A DNA stretch of 64,000 nt from Pararhizobium capsulatum DSM 1112 (GTDB lineage Bacteria > Pseudomonadota > Alphaproteobacteria > Rhizobiales > Rhizobiaceae). The position numbers were made by a program, and so were the translations under genes. Positions 17,267-26,217 of this stretch are shown here, in pieces (the first letter of the stretch is position 1; each line of letters begins with the position of its first letter). Under the pieces are notes generated by a model, which did no database searches, was not told the origin of the DNA, and was given only the letters and a program-made list of their open reading frames with translations. Location: positions 124,001 to 188,000 of the forward strand of contig NZ_JAUSVF010000003.1 of the NCBI RefSeq assembly GCF_030814475.1. Reading direction: 5' to 3'.

Positions 17267-18643
17267 TCAGCGGCTGAATACCGACTCGATAGCGCCGGCG
17301 GCCGCCTTGACCACGATGTCGGCTTCAGCGCGGGTGAGGCAGAGCGGCGGGGCAAAGCCGAGGATATCGCCCTGCGGCATGGCGCGGCCGATGACGCCGC
17401 GTTCGAGGAGGGCGGCCGAAACCTGCGGCCCGATCTTCCGGGAAGAGTCGAAGAACTCGCGATCGTCCTTGTCCTCGACGAACTCTACCGCTGCCATCAA
17501 CCCGTCGCCGCGCACGTCACCGACGTTTTTGTGGCCGGCGACGGCCTTGGCGAGTTCGGCGCGGAAATAGGCGCCGGTGGAGCCGGCATTCTCGACCAGA
17601 CCGAGTTCGTCGACCAGTTCGAGGTTGGCGATGCCGGCGGCGGCGCAGATTGGGTGGGCGGAATAGGTCCAGCCGTGGCCGATGGCGCCCATCTTGTCGG
17701 AGCCTTCGACCAGCACCTGCCACATTTTGTGCGAGACGATCGAACCGGACAGCGGCGCATAGGCCGAGGTCAGGCCCTTGGCGATGGTGATCAGGTCCGG
17801 CTTGATGCCATAGTGATCGGAGCCGAACATCGAGCCAAGGCGGCCGAAACCAGTGACGACCTCGTCGGCGACCAGCAGGATGTCGTATTTTTCAAGCACC
17901 GCCTGTATCTTCTGCCAGTAGCCGTCCGGTGGCGGAACGATGCCGCCGGTGCCGAGGATCGGCTCGCCGATGAAAGCGGCTATCGTGTCCGGCCCTTCCG
18001 CCAGGATCATCTCCTCCAGCTTGTCGGCACAATATTGCGAGAACTGTTCCTCGCTCATCGAGCGGTCCAGACGGCGGAAATAATAAGGGGCTTCCGTGTG
18101 CAAGATCGGCGCGCGCGGCAGGTCGAACAGGTTGTGGAAGAGTTCAAGCCCGGTCAGCGAGCCGGTCATGACGCCGGAGCCGTGGTAGCCACGCCAGCGC
18201 GAAATGATCTTCTTCTTTTCCGGGCGGCCGAGGATGTTGTTGTAGTACCAGATCAGCTTGATGTTGGTCTCGTTGGCGTCCGAACCGGAGAGACCGAAAT
18301 AGACCCGGGACATGCCCTTTGGCGCCCGGTCGATAATCATATTCGACAGTGTGATCGAGGCTTCCGTGCCATGGCCGACATAGGCGTGATAATAAGCAAG
18401 GTTTTTCGCCTGCGCGGCGATTGCGTCCGAAATCTTCTGGCGACCGTAGCCGACATTGACGCAATAGAGCCCGGCAAAAGCGTCGAGGCTGGTGCGGCCG
18501 TTGGTGTCGGTGATGTAGGCGCCTTCGCCGCGGGCGATGATGCGCGTCGGCGTCTCGCCGCGCGCGTGCATGCCCATGTGGGTGGACGGGTGGAAGAAGT
18601 GGTCGCGGTCCCAGGCGGTCAATTCGTTGCTGTGTTCGGACAT
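17267..18643 (-). CDS. Class III aminotransferase (omega-amino acid/diamine type)
   Basis: The 458-residue PLP enzyme opens with the motif WDRDHFFHPSTHMGMHARGE, seen in putrescine/omega-amino acid:pyruvate transaminases. It holds GLSGSDANETNIKL near residue 120, the PLP aspartate in LLVADEVVTGFGR near 258, and the Schiff-base lysine in LITIAKGLTSAY near 288. Such enzymes move amino groups from putrescine, GABA, beta-alanine or similar amines to pyruvate, giving semialdehydes. The aldehyde dehydrogenase gene immediately upstream would oxidise those products. The ATG is preceded by AAAGGAAAAGACC. Confidence 0.88.
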   Translation of the reverse strand: MSEHSNELTAWDRDHFFHPSTHMGMHARGETPTRIIARGEGAYITDTNGRTSLDAFAGLYCVNVGYGRQKISDAIAAQAKNLAYYHAYVGHGTEASITLSNMIIDRAPKGMSRVYFGLSGSDANETNIKLIWYYNNILGRPEKKKIISRWRGYHGSGVMTGSLTGLELFHNLFDLPRAPILHTEAPYYFRRLDRSMSEEQFSQYCADKLEEMILAEGPDTIAAFIGEPILGTGGIVPPPDGYWQKIQAVLEKYDILLVADEVVTGFGRLGSMFGSDHYGIKPDLITIAKGLTSAYAPLSGSIVSHKMWQVLVEGSDKMGAIGHGWTYSAHPICAAAGIANLELVDELGLVENAGSTGAYFRAELAKAVAGHKNVGDVRGDGLMAAVEFVEDKDDREFFDSSRKIGPQVSAALLERGVIGRAMPQGDILGFAPPLCLTRAEADIVVKAAAGAIESVFSR

Positions 18644-18685
18644 GGTCTTTTCCTTTGCTCGGTGTTCGGGGGGCGTCGACGAGCC

Positions 18686-20182
18686 TCAGGCGGCCGTGTC
18701 GATGCAGAGATATTTGAGTTCGGTGAAGGCCTCGAGGCCGTGGCGGGAGCCTTCGCGGCCGATACCGGACTGTTTCCAGCCGCCGAAGGGGATCGGGCCG
18801 CCGGTGATCTTCACCCGGTTGATCGCCACCATGCCATATTCGAGAGCCCGGCCGAGCCGCATCTGGCGCGCGCCATTCTCCGTGACGACATAGGCGACCA
18901 AGCCGTATTCGGTATCGTTGGCGCGGGCGATGACTTCGGCCTCGCTGTCGAAGGCGGAGACTGCCGCGACCGGCCCGAATGTTTCCTCATGCATGATCAG
19001 CGCATCGGCGGGCACGTCGGCGAGAAGTGTCGGCGTGTAGAACAACGGCCCGGCCTTGTGGCGCGCGCCGCCGGTCAGGAGGGTGCCGCCGCGGGCAAGC
19101 GCGTCGGAAACCTGTTCCTCGACCTTGGCAATTGCCCGCTCATGAATCAGCGGGCCGATCTCGATGCCTGCCTCCAGCCCCGTGCCGACTTTCAAGGCTT
19201 CGATACGGGTCTTGAAGGCAGCGTTGAAGGCTGATAGCGCCGGGCGCTCGACATAGATGCGGTTGGCGGCAAGGCAATCCTGGCCGGAGGTCGCGAACTT
19301 GGCATTGACGGCGATATCCACCGCCTTGTCGACATCGGCATCGGCAAAGACGATCAGCGGCGCATGGCCGCCGAGTTCCATCACCAGCCGCTTCATTGTC
19401 GGCGCGCACTGTCCGGCAATCAGCTTGCCGATCTCCGTCGACCCGGTGAAGCTCATCGCACGTACCCGGGCATCGCTGCTCATACGGCCGACGATGGTTG
19501 CGGCGTCGCCGGTGGCGACGTTGAACACGCCGGCCGGAATGCCGGCCCGCTCCCCAAGCTCGGCCAGTGCCAGCGCGGACAAGGGTGTTTCGGAGGAGGG
19601 GTGAACGACGACCGTGCAGCCGGCTGCCAGCGCCGCCGCTGCCTTGCGGGTAATCATCGCGCAGGGAAAGTTCCAGGGCGTGACGATGCCGACGACACCG
19701 AGCGCCTCGCGGCGCACGATCATTTCGGCTCCTGCCAGGTGGCTGGTGACGCTCTCGGCATTCAGCCGCTTGCCTTCCTCGGCATACCATTCGACGAAGG
19801 AGGCGGCGTAGTCGATTTCGCCTTCGGATTCCGTCAGCGGCTTTCCCTGTTCCAGAGTCATGATCAGCGCCAGGTCATCCTTGGCGGCGAGCATCAACTC
19901 GTACCAGCGGCGGAGAATTTTGGCACGGTCCTGCGGCAGCAGCGCCCGCCATTTCGGGAACGCGGACGCTGCCGCGCCGATGGCCGTGGTGGTCTCGTCC
20001 GCATCCAGGGCGGATACCCAGGCGAGCGGTGCGGCGGAGGCGGGATCGCGCACCTCGAGCGTGCGGTTCGCCCCATTGGCAATCCAGCGGCCGCCGACAT
20101 AGGCCAGCGATTTCAGCAGATGCTTGTCCTTCAGGCGCTCTAGCGCCTCATGACAGGTGGGGCGTGCGAATACGGCGTTCAT
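18686..20182 (-). CDS. NAD(P)-dependent succinate-semialdehyde dehydrogenase-type enzyme
   Basis: The 498-residue aldehyde dehydrogenase matches the GabD group in length and motifs: PWNFPCAMITRKAAAALAAG for cofactor binding, the general-base glutamate in MELGGHAPLIVF, and the catalytic cysteine in TSGQDCLAANRIYVE. The chosen ATG at 20182 has AGGAGCCGGAG directly upstream. It precedes the aminotransferase gene by 42 bases on the same strand. Together they would convert an omega-amine to a dicarboxylate such as succinate. The Lrp-type gene upstream in the same direction is the likely regulator. Substrate preference (succinate, glutarate or malonate semialdehyde) cannot be read. Confidence 0.88.
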   Translation of the reverse strand: MNAVFARPTCHEALERLKDKHLLKSLAYVGGRWIANGANRTLEVRDPASAAPLAWVSALDADETTTAIGAAASAFPKWRALLPQDRAKILRRWYELMLAAKDDLALIMTLEQGKPLTESEGEIDYAASFVEWYAEEGKRLNAESVTSHLAGAEMIVRREALGVVGIVTPWNFPCAMITRKAAAALAAGCTVVVHPSSETPLSALALAELGERAGIPAGVFNVATGDAATIVGRMSSDARVRAMSFTGSTEIGKLIAGQCAPTMKRLVMELGGHAPLIVFADADVDKAVDIAVNAKFATSGQDCLAANRIYVERPALSAFNAAFKTRIEALKVGTGLEAGIEIGPLIHERAIAKVEEQVSDALARGGTLLTGGARHKAGPLFYTPTLLADVPADALIMHEETFGPVAAVSAFDSEAEVIARANDTEYGLVAYVVTENGARQMRLGRALEYGMVAINRVKITGGPIPFGGWKQSGIGREGSRHGLEAFTELKYLCIDTAA

Positions 20183-20304
20183 CTCCGGCTCCTCGTGTTT
20201 GCAAGTTGCCGGAAGTCTGGCAGCTTTCACGCGAGGAATGGTCTGTTGAGCCGGATGATAAGAGAGGATTGGTCCAAAGAAGGCAGCTGCCGCAGAGGAA
20301 TCCT

Positions 20305-20799
20305 CTAGCTGTTCGGTGCTTCCGGCGCGGCCAAAAGCACCGACAGCGGCAACGCAGTTTCCTCCTTCACCGTCTTGGTGACGATGTAGGTGAAATAGCG
20401 GGCGATGCCGATTTCGCGGTCGAGCAGGCCGTCGACCAGACGCTGGTAGGCGTCGATATCGGCAGCCATGATCCTCAGGATATAATCGACCCCGCCGCCG
20501 ACCGACCAGCAGGCGGTGATTTCGGGAATGGCGGCAACAGCGCGTTCGAAGCGATCGAAATCCGCCTGCCGGTGGTTTTCGAGGGTGACTTCCATCATGA
20601 CGCTGGCGACTGGCGCCAGGCGACGGACCGCGACGCGGGCGTGGTAGCCCGAGACGATGCCGGCTTTTTCCAACTTGCGCAGCCGCATCCAGCAGGGGGT
20701 TGGCGACAGGCCGACTTCTTCTGCCAGCGCCACCTTGGTGATGCGGCCGTCACGCTGGACGGCCTCAAGGATGCGCAGGTCGATCGCGTCAAGTTTCAT
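20305..20799 (-). CDS. Lrp/AsnC family transcriptional regulator
   Basis: The 164-residue protein has an N-terminal winged helix-turn-helix (residues 1-60, LDAIDLRILEAVQRDGRIT then EEVGLSPTPCWMRLRKLE) and a C-terminal RAM amino-acid-sensing domain containing VGGGVDYILRI. Lrp-type proteins bind DNA as octamers and respond to amino acids. It lies 122 bases upstream of the dehydrogenase gene on the same strand and probably controls the dehydrogenase-aminotransferase pair, and perhaps itself. Confidence 0.9.
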   Translation of the reverse strand: MKLDAIDLRILEAVQRDGRITKVALAEEVGLSPTPCWMRLRKLEKAGIVSGYHARVAVRRLAPVASVMMEVTLENHRQADFDRFERAVAAIPEITACWSVGGGVDYILRIMAADIDAYQRLVDGLLDREIGIARYFTYIVTKTVKEETALPLSVLLAAPEAPNS

Positions 20800-20879
20800 G
20801 CGCCTTCATATCCTGCCGGTGATGCAACAGCAATCATCCCTGATACCGCTCGTTGATGATCAAGCGGCGAAACTGGCGC

Positions 20880-21467
20880 TCACGCGTGCATTTCGGCTTC
20901 CATCTCCGCCATGTCCTGGAAACGGTCGGCGATGCGGGCATGCGCCCGACCGCTATCGCAGGTGCCGATCGCGACGACGATTTCGTCGGGTCCCGGCGCA
21001 TCGGCGATCTGGAAGCTCGCGGTGAGGAAGTGCGAGCGCTTGCCGGATTCGGTCTTGTGCGTCATCGGCAACGACAGGAGCGCGCCGGGAGCCGCGCGCG
21101 TGTTGGTGAATTCCAGGTAGGAGGTACCGTGGACGGCGTCGCGGAAGACGTTTCCGAAGCGCAGAGTATGGATCAGGGCCGAGCCGTGCTCGATTTCTCC
21201 ATTGACGCCGACGGCGGCGGTCTTGCCGAACGCCTCGACCTTTTCGGCTGGCATCAGAGCCAACAGGCGGCGTGTCAGTTCCTGGCCGAGCACCGGCGCC
21301 ACGCGCAGGATTTCCGGCCGCAGGTTTTCGACGAAACCCCGTCCGGCCCAGGGATTACGCAGGATGGCCGCGACAACCACCATGGTGATGGGCCGTTCCG
21401 CATCCCTGCCGCCTTCGATGACGGTCTCCTCGATGAACGTGGCAATTTTCCTGACGCCGATATCCAT
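20880..21467 (-). CDS. Amino acid synthesis (AA_synth, DUF1185) family protein
   Basis: The 195-residue protein matches the AA_synth family, named from an old complementation result rather than a defined reaction. Conserved features visible are RKIATFIEETVIEGGR, ILRNPWAGRGFVENL and the C-terminal GTCDSGRAHARI. No signal peptide or membrane segment is present. It is divergent from the GAF/PucR regulator gene and so flanks the monooxygenase operon; family members are often found beside luciferase-like monooxygenases and ABC importers. A GGAAAG site precedes the ATG. Confidence 0.85.
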   Translation of the reverse strand: MDIGVRKIATFIEETVIEGGRDAERPITMVVVAAILRNPWAGRGFVENLRPEILRVAPVLGQELTRRLLALMPAEKVEAFGKTAAVGVNGEIEHGSALIHTLRFGNVFRDAVHGTSYLEFTNTRAAPGALLSLPMTHKTESGKRSHFLTASFQIADAPGPDEIVVAIGTCDSGRAHARIADRFQDMAEMEAEMHA

Positions 21468-21625
21468 GGTCGCGATCTTTCCGTTGATGATGTCGGCGAA
21501 ACTAGTGAGCAGCGAGCCTAGAAATCTTCCTGCTTTTCGCAGGAACGGATGACTGCATTCTGCTCTGGAAAAGAGTAGAATGAAGGCTGAGTAACGGTGC
21601 AGACTTCAGCCTGCCCAGGGAGTAC

Positions 21626-23440
21626 ATGCGCAGCGTGGACCAGAAATCGCAGATCCTGTCATTGAGGGATGTCGCCAGCCAGATCAACAGTGGGGGCGAT
21701 CTCACGGCTGTACTGCGCGACCTGATTATTGCCGCCTGCCGCCATGCGCATTGGGCATTGGGCTCGATCATGGCGATCGATGCGGCCCATGGTTATGCCC
21801 ATGTCGTCGTGCGGCATGATCCGACGCTGATCCAACGGCAACTGCCGGACAAGTGGGAACTGGCGACAAGCCCCTCGCTGATTGCGCTTCAGCGCAACGA
21901 GCCTGTCTATATCCGCGATGCGCGAGAATCCGAGGAGTTTCCCGGCTATCGGCGCGAGGCGTTCGAGCGTGATTACCGCACGGTTCTGGTCATGCCGATG
22001 AACTGTGCCGATAGCGAGGGCCGGCCGATGGTGCTGAGCGTGATCGCGCGCCAGATCACCGAAGTCTCCGAAGACGATCTCGCATTCCTTGGCATGATCG
22101 TGCATCTGGGAGCGATTGCCGTCGAGCGGCAGCACCGGCTGGAGGCGGAGAAGCGCTCGTCCGACCGTCTGCAGAAAGCCTTGCAGGCGCATACGTCGCT
22201 ATTGGAACATGTGCTGACCGACGGATCGGTCGCCTCGCTGTCGAGCATGATCGGCGCCCTCTTACCCAATCCGCTTGTTGTCATCGATTTCACCACCAAC
22301 CAGGTGATACCTGGCCACTCTCCCAATCTTGGCCAGTTCGAGGATGCCGCCTGGCAGGAGGCGGCAGCGACGTCGCTGCGCCGGCCATTGATGCGCGCCG
22401 CGCGCGATGCGATCGATCGCGGCAGCAGCGAGACGGCCAATCTGTTTCTCGATGACGGAACGCGCCGGTTCACGATTTCGGCACGGATCGAGCCGCTGAA
22501 TGTCGATGCCCAGCTGGTCGGTGCGCTGATCATCTTTCCGTCGTCGCGCGAATTCGGCGATTTGGACCTGCTGATGCTCGATAGCGCCAAGTATGCGCTC
22601 AATGTCCAGATGATGCGCAGTTTCATCCGCTTCCGGTTCGAGACCCGCACCCAGACGGAACTGTTTTTCGAAGTCGTCGAGCAGCGCTGGCGCAATGCCG
22701 GGGACCTGCTGCAGCGGGCGCAACGCCTCGGGCTCAATTTTGCAACTGCGCAGCAGATGATCGTCGTCGACTTTCCGGACCGCACGAAAAACCTTGGTGG
22801 CATCTCGATCGATGTCGAGCACAGCGTCGCACGCATATTGCAGCAGGCGACGATACCGGCGAACGTGATTGCCACCGACGGCGGGCTGGTCTGCCTCGTG
22901 CCCTTCGATGCCAGCAAGCGGCAGGAAAAGCTCAATAAGGTGATGCGCCGTGTCGCCGAGGATCTCGGGCGGTCCTTCGAGGAAGAACCGGTTGTCGTCG
23001 CTAGCAATCGCTGCAACGGCCTTGCGGATTATCCCGCAGCCTGGGAGCGATGCAGCCGCACGATCCGCATTGGCCGTTCCTTCGGTCGCACCGGCGCGCT
23101 GTCCGGGCAGGATTTCGGGCCGCTGCCTTTGCTGGTCGCGGCGTCCGATGCCGGCGATATCCGCGGGTTTGTCCATGACAGCGTCGGCGCCATCGCCGAG
23201 CATGACCGCGACAACGGCACGCCCTATCTCGAAACGCTATCGACCTATTTGCAGGAAGGCTGCCGCAGCCAGGCCTGCGCGGATACGATGGGCCTGCATG
23301 TGACGACGCTGCGATACCGCCTGTCGCGTATCCAGGAGCTGTTCGGCATCGATGTGGAGACGCCGGAAAAACGCTTTGCCGTCGAATTGGCGTTACGACT
23401 GCATGCCGTAATCGCCAATCGCAGCCCCGCCGAAAACTAG
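21626..23440 (+). CDS. GAF-domain PucR-type transcriptional regulator
   Basis: The 604-residue protein has a GAF sensor at about residues 15-170, a GGDEF-like central PucR region (about 330-480) and a C-terminal PucR helix-turn-helix (about 540-600: CRSQACADTMGLHVTTLRYR). PucR/CdaR regulators typically activate genes for purine, sugar-acid or aromatic catabolism when the substrate binds. It lies 177 bases upstream of the eight-gene operon on the same strand and is divergent from the AA_synth gene, so it is the obvious candidate regulator of both. The ATG has a close AGGGAG sequence. Confidence 0.88.
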   Translation: MRSVDQKSQILSLRDVASQINSGGDLTAVLRDLIIAACRHAHWALGSIMAIDAAHGYAHVVVRHDPTLIQRQLPDKWELATSPSLIALQRNEPVYIRDARESEEFPGYRREAFERDYRTVLVMPMNCADSEGRPMVLSVIARQITEVSEDDLAFLGMIVHLGAIAVERQHRLEAEKRSSDRLQKALQAHTSLLEHVLTDGSVASLSSMIGALLPNPLVVIDFTTNQVIPGHSPNLGQFEDAAWQEAAATSLRRPLMRAARDAIDRGSSETANLFLDDGTRRFTISARIEPLNVDAQLVGALIIFPSSREFGDLDLLMLDSAKYALNVQMMRSFIRFRFETRTQTELFFEVVEQRWRNAGDLLQRAQRLGLNFATAQQMIVVDFPDRTKNLGGISIDVEHSVARILQQATIPANVIATDGGLVCLVPFDASKRQEKLNKVMRRVAEDLGRSFEEEPVVVASNRCNGLADYPAAWERCSRTIRIGRSFGRTGALSGQDFGPLPLLVAASDAGDIRGFVHDSVGAIAEHDRDNGTPYLETLSTYLQEGCRSQACADTMGLHVTTLRYRLSRIQELFGIDVETPEKRFAVELALRLHAVIANRSPAEN

Positions 23441-23617
23441 CCCTTACCACTGAATTCCTGCAGAGGCGTTCCGCGCATGCGGTCGCGAAAGCGTGCGTCT
23501 CGGTCCATTTTCTGCGTACTGCGGATCGGAGCAAGAGATTTCCATCCCTTCCTGCGGACAGGAGGAAGAACGTCCGATCCCTAGCAGCTAGCCTCCTCTC
23601 ATCGAACTGGAATAAGG

Positions 23618-24613
23618 ATGGCAGGAACGATGGCTGAGACAGCGGCAAGACCCGATACGGCAATCGACCCCATCGCCCTGCGCCGCGCTTTCGGCACGTT
23701 CGTCACCGGCGTCACTGTGATCACGACGCTAGACGAGGACGGCACGCCCCGCGGCATGACCGCCAATTCCTTCACCTCTGTATCGCTCGATCCGCCGCTG
23801 CTGCTCGTCTGCGTCGGGAAATCCGCGTCGAGTTTTCCGGCCTTCACGGCGGCCGCGGCCTTTGCCGTCAATCTCCTGCATGAAGGCCAGGTCGACGTCT
23901 CGGCAGCGTTCGCGTCGAAATCACCAGACAAGTTTCAGTCGGTCAATTATGACCGGGTGCACACCGGATCGCCGATCCTGACCGACAGCCTGACCTGGTT
24001 CGATTGCACGGTTCATACCCGCATCGATGCCGGCGATCACGTCATCCTCGTCGGCCAGGTGCAGGCCTTCGGCACCAGTCCTTCGGCGCCGCTCGGCTTT
24101 TGCCGCGGCCGCTATGCCAGCGTCAAGGATCCGCTGCCCGCCGGTTGGCTTGCCTCGCACGGCATGATTATCGGCTATCTCATCGAAGCGGAGGACAACT
24201 TGCTGCTGCGCTCAGACGGGAAGGGCGGCTGGGTCCTGCCGACGGCAAGACGGCGTAAGGCCGACAGCCGCCTGATGATCGACGATGGCGATGCGCTGAG
24301 CCTCGTTTCGGAAGACACGTTTCTCTATTCGGTCTTCGACGTCGCCGACAGCGACCCGGGTTACCTGATCTATCGCGCCCGGCTAGCGGCCGACGCGGCT
24401 GCTGCAGACTTGCCGGCCGGGCTGCAGTTCTTCCCGATCGACACTTTGCCCTACGACCTGATCCCCACCCACGAACTGCGCTCGATGCTGCGCCGCTACG
24501 TGCGCGAGCGGCAGGAAAAGCGCTTCGGCATCTACATGGACACGGGCGACGGCGGCCGGGTGGCGATGATCGACGGGCAGGCCCGCGCCTGGATAGCGTT
24601 CGCCCAGGATTAG
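23618..24613 (+). CDS. Flavin reductase-like protein with a C-terminal Nudix-like domain
   Basis: Residues 15-175 are a flavin reductase (HpaC/RutF) domain with GTFVTGVTVITT, MTANSFTSVSLDPPLLLVC and the late segment PLGFCRGRY. The protein continues for another 150 residues, where typical family members stop near 170. This tail (HGMIIGYLIEAEDNLLLRSD, then GGWVLPTARR) resembles the start of a Nudix fold, but no complete Nudix box with its glutamate cluster is visible. It would supply reduced FMN to the luciferase-like monooxygenase two genes downstream. Starts at 23618 and 23630 are both possible; each has a purine-rich site. It is the first gene of the operon. Confidence 0.85.
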   Translation: MAGTMAETAARPDTAIDPIALRRAFGTFVTGVTVITTLDEDGTPRGMTANSFTSVSLDPPLLLVCVGKSASSFPAFTAAAAFAVNLLHEGQVDVSAAFASKSPDKFQSVNYDRVHTGSPILTDSLTWFDCTVHTRIDAGDHVILVGQVQAFGTSPSAPLGFCRGRYASVKDPLPAGWLASHGMIIGYLIEAEDNLLLRSDGKGGWVLPTARRRKADSRLMIDDGDALSLVSEDTFLYSVFDVADSDPGYLIYRARLAADAAAADLPAGLQFFPIDTLPYDLIPTHELRSMLRRYVRERQEKRFGIYMDTGDGGRVAMIDGQARAWIAFAQD

Positions 24614-24662
24614 CTCGCCCGCCAAGTCGCCGAGAATGAATTTGAAAGGCAGGACAGTTGAT

Positions 24663-26174
24663 ATGAAGACGACAGTCAAAACCATCGAAGGGTCGCGCCA
24701 GGGCCTGTTCATCGGCGGCCAGTTCGTGGCGCCGATGAATGGCCGCTATATCGACAGCTTCGACCCGACCACCGGCGAGCGCTGGTACGAACTCGCCGAA
24801 GCCGAAGCCGATGACGTCGGTGCTGCCGTTTCGTCCGCACAGGCCGCCTTTCGCAATCCCGCCTGGCGGCGAATGACGCAAACCGACCGTGGCCGACTGG
24901 TGCGCCGGCTGGCCGATCTGGTGCTGGAGCACGCCGACGAACTGGCCGATATCGAGACGCGCGACAATGGTAAGCTTCTCAAGGAAACACGGGCGCAGAT
25001 GCGCGCCATGCCGGATGCCTACCACTATTTTGCCGGGATGGCGGACAAGCTGCAGGGCGAGACGATCCCGGTCAACAAGCTCGACATGCTCAACTTCAAC
25101 CTGCGCGAACCGATCGGCGTCGTGGGCATGATCACGCCGTGGAATTCGCCCCTGATGCTTCTGACCGGCACGCTGGCGCCGTGCCTTGCCATCGGCAATA
25201 CCGTCGTCATCAAGCCGTCCGAACACGCGACCGCCTCGACGCTGGCGCTTGCGGAACTGATTGCCGAAGCAGGTTTTCCCGCCGGCGTCGTCAACGTGGT
25301 CACCGGCACCGGAACGAGTGCGGGCGAAGCGCTGACGCGGCATCCGGGCATCGCCAAATACGTCTTCACCGGCAGCACCGCGACTGGCCGGCGGATTGCC
25401 GCAAACGCAGCGGAAAACCTCATTCCCTGCTCGATGGAGCTGGGTGGCAAATCCCCGCATGTCGTCTTTGCCGATGTCGATATCGAGCATGCAGTCAACG
25501 GCGTCGTCTCCGGGGTGTTTGCAGCAGCCGGGCAAACCTGCGTTGCCGGATCGCGGTGCTTTGTCGAAGCAAGCGTCTACGACCGTTTCGTCGAGGCGCT
25601 GGTTGACCGCACGCAACGCATCAGGGTCGGCCATCCGACTGTCGACGAGACCGATATCGGTCCGCTTGCCCTGGCCGACCAGCTTTCAAAGGTCGAGGGC
25701 TATGTCGCTTCCGGCGTGAAGGAAGGGGCAAGGGTCGCGGTCGGCGGCAAGCGTCCGCAATCGGGCGAGCTTGGGCGCGGCTGGTATTTCGAGCCGACGG
25801 TCATGACCGATGCGCAGAACGACATGACCTTCATGCGCGACGAACTGTTCGGCCCGGTCGTAGGCGTCATGCCCTTCTCGTCGGAAGAGCAGATGATCGA
25901 ACTTGCCAACGACACCCGCTATGGCCTGGCCTCCGGCATATGGACCAAGGACATCGACCGCGCGCTACGCTTCGCCAACCAGATCGAGGCGGGAACGGTG
26001 TGGATCAACACCTATCGCTCGTCGTCCTTCATGTCCGCCAATGGCGGCTTCAAGGAGAGCGGCTACGGCCGGCGTGGCGGCTTCGAGGTGATGCGCGAGT
26101 TCTCGCGGCTGAAGAACGTCATCATCGATTATTCCGGCGCCATGCAGGACCCTTTCGTCATTCGCCTGAAGTGA
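24663..26174 (+). CDS. Aldehyde dehydrogenase family protein
   Basis: The 503-residue NAD(P)-dependent aldehyde dehydrogenase holds MITPWNSPLMLLTG for cofactor binding, the glutamate in MELGGKSPHVVF and the catalytic cysteine in AAGQTCVAGSRCFVE. The ATG at 24663 has AGGA eight bases upstream; an in-frame ATG at 24636 lacks a site. It is the second gene of the operon, between the flavin reductase and the luciferase-like monooxygenase. It would oxidise an aldehyde released by monooxygenation or hydrolysis to the acid. It differs clearly from the succinate-semialdehyde-type enzyme encoded at 18686. Confidence 0.88.
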   Translation: MKTTVKTIEGSRQGLFIGGQFVAPMNGRYIDSFDPTTGERWYELAEAEADDVGAAVSSAQAAFRNPAWRRMTQTDRGRLVRRLADLVLEHADELADIETRDNGKLLKETRAQMRAMPDAYHYFAGMADKLQGETIPVNKLDMLNFNLREPIGVVGMITPWNSPLMLLTGTLAPCLAIGNTVVIKPSEHATASTLALAELIAEAGFPAGVVNVVTGTGTSAGEALTRHPGIAKYVFTGSTATGRRIAANAAENLIPCSMELGGKSPHVVFADVDIEHAVNGVVSGVFAAAGQTCVAGSRCFVEASVYDRFVEALVDRTQRIRVGHPTVDETDIGPLALADQLSKVEGYVASGVKEGARVAVGGKRPQSGELGRGWYFEPTVMTDAQNDMTFMRDELFGPVVGVMPFSSEEQMIELANDTRYGLASGIWTKDIDRALRFANQIEAGTVWINTYRSSSFMSANGGFKESGYGRRGGFEVMREFSRLKNVIIDYSGAMQDPFVIRLK

Positions 26175-26217
26175 CCGGGCACACGAAACCCTAGGCCCGC
26201 GAGGGAGGAAAATTCTC

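Noticed and set aside
17048..19234. A 728-codon open frame on the plus strand
   Set aside because: It is antisense to the aminotransferase and dehydrogenase genes, whose motifs are unmistakable. It arises from high GC at third positions.
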